Source: SELP01 sp035969385 (GTDB lineage Bacteria > Pseudomonadota > Alphaproteobacteria > Rhodobacterales > Rhodobacteraceae). Taken from it: a DNA stretch of 64,000 nucleotides. This document shows positions 61,556-64,000 of this stretch, piece after piece. The notes below the pieces were generated by a model. That model did no database searches, was not told the DNA's origin, and saw only the letters and a program-made list of their open reading frames with translations. The DNA is taken from NCBI RefSeq assembly GCF_035969385.1, contig NZ_JAYKKJ010000003.1, positions 248,001-312,000 of the forward strand, given 5' to 3'. The stretch's first letter is position 1. Each line of letters starts with the position of its first letter. A program made the translations under genes and the position numbers.

Positions 61556-62508
61556 CTGGCCTCGGTCGCTGCGTTCGCCTGACTGTCCACCGCTTCCGCT
61601 TCTGGCGCAAGGGTTTCGCGCGGGCGGGGTTGCACCAGCGCGATACCGCACAGCATCACGCCCAGCGCCGCCCAGACCCAGATGGCGTAGGTTTCGGACA
61701 AGAGGATCATGGACCAGAGCACCCCAAAGCCGGTGACGACATAGGCGACTTGCCCGGCGAAGACCGGCCCGGCACGACCCACCAGCCAGACATAGGCCGC
61801 ATAGACCGATGCGTGGATCAGCGCCGAGGCGACCAGCGCCCATTCCGGCGCGCCCATGCCCGCCCTCGGGTCGATGAATTGCCCGGTGGCCAGCGCGGCG
61901 GGCGCCATGACAATAGCCCCCAGAACCGAAGCACCAAAAAGCGCCTGCACCGGGTCCAGCCCGGACAGGCCCCAGCGGGCGACGACATTGCCCTCAAGCC
62001 CATAACAAAGCGGCGCGATCAGGGCGACGGGGATCCAGGCCAGCATGGCCGGGTCGGGCAGGCTTGCCTCTGGTGCCGCGATCAGACCGACGCCCAGAAG
62101 CCCTAGACACAGGCCGACCAGGCGGCGCAGAGCAAAGCGGTCCTGCCCAAGGGCCAAGGCCACGGGAAAGGCGAACATCGGCACCGTGGCGATGATGATC
62201 GCCATGATCCCGGCAGGAAGATGGGCCGCCGCGCGATAACTGAAGGAATTGGGCAGAATTGTCCCCAGACAGGCGATCACAACGAAGACCCGCAACGTGG
62301 CCCAGCCCAGCGGAAAGGGACGGCGACGCGTGGCCAGCAGCCCCCCAAGCAGGACGGACCCGATCAACAGCTGCCAGAACAAAAGCCCGAACGGCAGATG
62401 CCCGGTGGAAACGGCGATACGGCTAAGCGGCACAGAGAGCCCCCAACCGGCCCCGAGCACGAGAAGAATCCCGCTCAGAACCAGCCGATCCCGGACCGGC
62501 TCGGTCAT
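61552..62508 (-). CDS. EamA/DMT-family transporter
   Basis: A 318-residue transporter with ten hydrophobic segments in two halves (FGLLFWQLLIGSVLLGGLL; FVVIACLGTILPNSFSYRAA; ATVPMFAFPVALALG; later AYVVTGFGVLWSMILLSE). A charged/alanine-rich C-terminal tail of ~25 residues follows. Substrate unknown. It overlaps YmdB-like gene by ATGA upstream and the SLC13 gene by ATGA downstream, so three genes are tightly coupled. Confidence 0.9.
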   Translation of the reverse strand: MTEPVRDRLVLSGILLVLGAGWGLSVPLSRIAVSTGHLPFGLLFWQLLIGSVLLGGLLATRRRPFPLGWATLRVFVVIACLGTILPNSFSYRAAAHLPAGIMAIIIATVPMFAFPVALALGQDRFALRRLVGLCLGLLGVGLIAAPEASLPDPAMLAWIPVALIAPLCYGLEGNVVARWGLSGLDPVQALFGASVLGAIVMAPAALATGQFIDPRAGMGAPEWALVASALIHASVYAAYVWLVGRAGPVFAGQVAYVVTGFGVLWSMILLSETYAIWVWAALGVMLCGIALVQPRPRETLAPEAEAVDSQANAATEAR

Positions 62509-63320
62509 GCGGGTCCGGCCGGGAACAGGAGCCCGCCCTGACGCACCTGTTCGACCCTCGTCGCCTTGCCGGTGCGGTCATCGGTTTCGACATAGAGGCC
62601 CGACAGGGTGACATCGGCGAGGGCCGGTTCGAACCGCTCCTTCGCCATGCCAGTAATGAAGCGACGCAGCGGTTCGTCCTTCTTCATCCCGATGACCGAA
62701 TTGTAGTCGCCGCACATGCCCGCGTCGGTCTGATAGGCGCTGCCCTTGGGCAGGATCATCGCATCGGCGGTGGGCACATGGGTATGGGTGCCGACGATGA
62801 CCGAAGCGCGACCGTCGCAGAAATGGCCCATCGCCATCTTTTCGCTGGTGGCCTCGCAATGCACATCGATCAGGCTGGCCTGTACCATCCCGCCAAGGGG
62901 GTATTGGCGCAGCACGGCGTCGACGGCGCTGAACGGATCGTCAAAAGGCCGCTTCATGAAGACCTGCCCCAGCACCTGGGCCACCAGAACCTTTTGCCCG
63001 CCCCGGGCGGTGAACACCCTCGCTCCCTTTCCCGGCGCGACCTTGGAAAAGTTCAGCGGCCGGATGATGCGCGGCTCCTGTTCGCAGAATTGCAGCATGT
63101 CCTTCTGGTCGAAGGCATGATCGCCGAGGGTAACGACATCGGCCCCCGCCTCGAACAGGGCGCGGGCGTGATTGCCCGACAGGCCCATCCCGCCGGTGGC
63201 GTTTTCGCCGTTGATCACCACAAAATCGAGCCGCCAGTCGTCACGCAGCTTCGGCAGCCGTTGGGCCACGGCCTGACGGCCACCCCGGCCCACGATATCG
63301 CCTAAGAATAAAAGTCTCAT
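62505..63320 (-). CDS. YmdB/TIGR00282-family metallophosphoesterase
   Basis: A 271-residue dimetal phosphodiesterase. The N-terminal LLFLGDIVGRGGRQAV (Asp), VVINGENATGGMGLS (Asn), VVTLGDHAFDQKDML (His) and late VGTHTHVPTADAMIL (His-x-His) are the family motifs. Bacillus YmdB hydrolyses 2',3'-cyclic nucleotides and affects RNA turnover and biofilm. The role here is not known. The start at 63320 gives the standard length. It is the second gene of a leftward run after 5-formyltetrahydrofolate cyclo-ligase. Confidence 0.94.
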   Translation of the reverse strand: MRLLFLGDIVGRGGRQAVAQRLPKLRDDWRLDFVVINGENATGGMGLSGNHARALFEAGADVVTLGDHAFDQKDMLQFCEQEPRIIRPLNFSKVAPGKGARVFTARGGQKVLVAQVLGQVFMKRPFDDPFSAVDAVLRQYPLGGMVQASLIDVHCEATSEKMAMGHFCDGRASVIVGTHTHVPTADAMILPKGSAYQTDAGMCGDYNSVIGMKKDEPLRRFITGMAKERFEPALADVTLSGLYVETDDRTGKATRVEQVRQGGLLFPAGPA

Positions 63321-63359
63321 GGGGTTCCTCTAGGCAAGGGGCGGCACAAGCGCAAGCGC

Positions 63360-63541
63360 GGGGATGGTGGGTCAAGACCCACCTTACGTTTAAGGGGCGC
63401 CGCCCCTCTGGCCCTTTGGGCCATTCACCCCGGAGTATTTGGGGCAAAATGAGAGATCATCCTTTTTCAGGACTCAAATGCGCTTTTGGGGGCCCTGTGG
63501 GTGAAGCGCCTCCTGGTAAGGTGGGTCTTGACCCACCATGT
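63360..63541. repeat. Dispersed hairpin-rich element, copy 4
   Basis: Bounded by two inverted copies of the perfect palindrome GGTGGGTC(A/T)(A/T)GACCCACC (63366-63383 and 63520-63537), each followed inward by the ACCTTAC / GTAAGGT arm. Between them are GGGGCGCCGCCCC, GGCCCTTTGGGCC and TTCACCCCGGAGTATTTGGGGCAAAATGAGAG, which is the reverse complement (few mismatches) of 57884-57914 in copy 3. It begins right after the stop of the cyclo-ligase gene. Confidence 0.8.
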
Positions 63542-63542
63542 C

Positions 63543-64000
63543 TTAGCGGCGGGGCTCGATCACCCCGGTTTCGGTCACGATCAGGTCCAGCCACTGGTCT
63601 GTCGCTTCCAGTGGCAGGTCCGCGTCTTCCTGCGCCGAATAGGCAAAGCCGATGGCCATCGTCGGGCGCTTGGCCCGCAGCCCTTCCAGCGTCCGGTCGT
63701 AGAACCCCCCGCCATAGCCCAGCCGCCCGCCCGTGCGGGAAAAGGCCACCAGCGGAACGATCAGGATTTCGGGTTCAATCCAATCGCCTTCGGCCGGAAT
63801 ACGGGCGCCGAATTCGCCATCCGCCATGGCACAGCCCGGAGTCCATGCCCGGAAGTTCAAGGCCTGACCCGCGCCGATGATCACAGGCAGGGCAACCGGG
63901 CCGTGGGCGGCCGCTTCTTCCATCGCCGGGGTCGGGTCGATCTCGGTCCGCATCTGGGCGTATCCCGCCAGCGGCACGCCGCGATACCCGGCCAGCACCT
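63543..64000 (-). CDS. 5-formyltetrahydrofolate cyclo-ligase (N-terminus outside window)
   Basis: Only the C-terminal ~151 residues are inside the window. The ATP-dependent enzyme converts 5-formyl-THF to 5,10-methenyl-THF. The C-terminal family motif is present: PLVAFSRTGGRLGYGGGFYDRTL, with an upstream WIEPEILIVPLVAF and the ADLPLEATDQWLDLIVTE end. The gene continues beyond 64000. It is upstream of the YmdB-like gene in the same direction, separated by copy 4 of the repeat family. Confidence 0.95.
   Translation of the reverse strand, partial: VLAGYRGVPLAGYAQMRTEIDPTPAMEEAAAHGPVALPVIIGAGQALNFRAWTPGCAMADGEFGARIPAEGDWIEPEILIVPLVAFSRTGGRLGYGGGFYDRTLEGLRAKRPTMAIGFAYSAQEDADLPLEATDQWLDLIVTETGVIEPRR

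Noticed and set aside
57774..63541. The repeated palindromes as a CRISPR array or attachment sites
   Set aside because: Copies are far apart with no regular spacers or cas genes, and no integrase or tRNA lies at them.

Overview
The window looks like a chromosome segment from a high-G+C alphaproteobacterium of the Rhodobacterales (Roseobacter/Paracoccaceae type). The evidence is the strong G/C third-position bias, the Hsp20-DUF1150 gene pair, a Hint-domain protein, the gor-hflK-hflC-DUF2065-degP series, a bifunctional Sat-CysC enzyme, and many ATGA/TGATG stop-start overlaps. Both ends are cut: a DUF1501 gene on the left and 5-formyltetrahydrofolate cyclo-ligase on the right. I see no rRNA, tRNA, CRISPR array, phage or transposase.

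Layout. 1-6.2 kb (minus): DUF1501/DUF1800 pair, aspS, and overlapping pabB-pabC. 6.3-11.0 kb (plus): a membrane glycosyltransferase-like protein and carB. 11.0-20.5 kb: an accessory catabolic block with a dipeptide/oligopeptide-type ABC transporter (one permease fused to one ATPase), a DUF1028 protein, glutaminase, a FadR/GntR-type regulator and an M20-type amidohydrolase. Its two divergent promoter regions share an ATCATGAT-centred palindrome, which suggests one regulon. 20.6-30.9 kb: YbjN protein, proC, CsaA-like protein, a D-2-hydroxyacid dehydrogenase, thymidine kinase, three unassigned proteins, a KAS III-like enzyme, purE-purK, a lipase-like hydrolase and a Nudix protein. 31-37.8 kb: membrane and periplasmic protein quality control (degP, DUF2065, hflC, hflK), with gor and rpiA upstream. 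37.9-44 kb: argP/lysE-type divergent pair, an EamA exporter, yebC, a divergent HisA-like protein, Hsp20 with DUF1150, and cytochrome b561. 44-49.3 kb: sulfate activation enzyme carrying an N-terminal winged helix, trxB, an Lrp-type regulator and a Hint protein. 49.6-55.8 kb: pgeF, a MidA/NDUFAF7-type methyltransferase, lgt, chrA, a solitary soxB and ubiK. 56-64 kb: two SLC13-type carriers with RCK_C domains, a class-I amidotransferase, a ureohydrolase, an EamA carrier, a YmdB-like phosphodiesterase and the cyclo-ligase.

Most striking points: an in-frame insertion of about 66 residues, of different base composition, in the GAD domain of AspRS; an unbroken reading frame joining a MarR/EPS-type winged helix to Sat-CysC, with a perfect 16-bp palindrome just upstream of its start; the four-site palindrome regulon of the 11-20 kb block; a HisA paralogue with an altered catalytic aspartate; a soxB with no other sox genes beside it; and four related hairpin-rich elements, each placed immediately after a stop codon.
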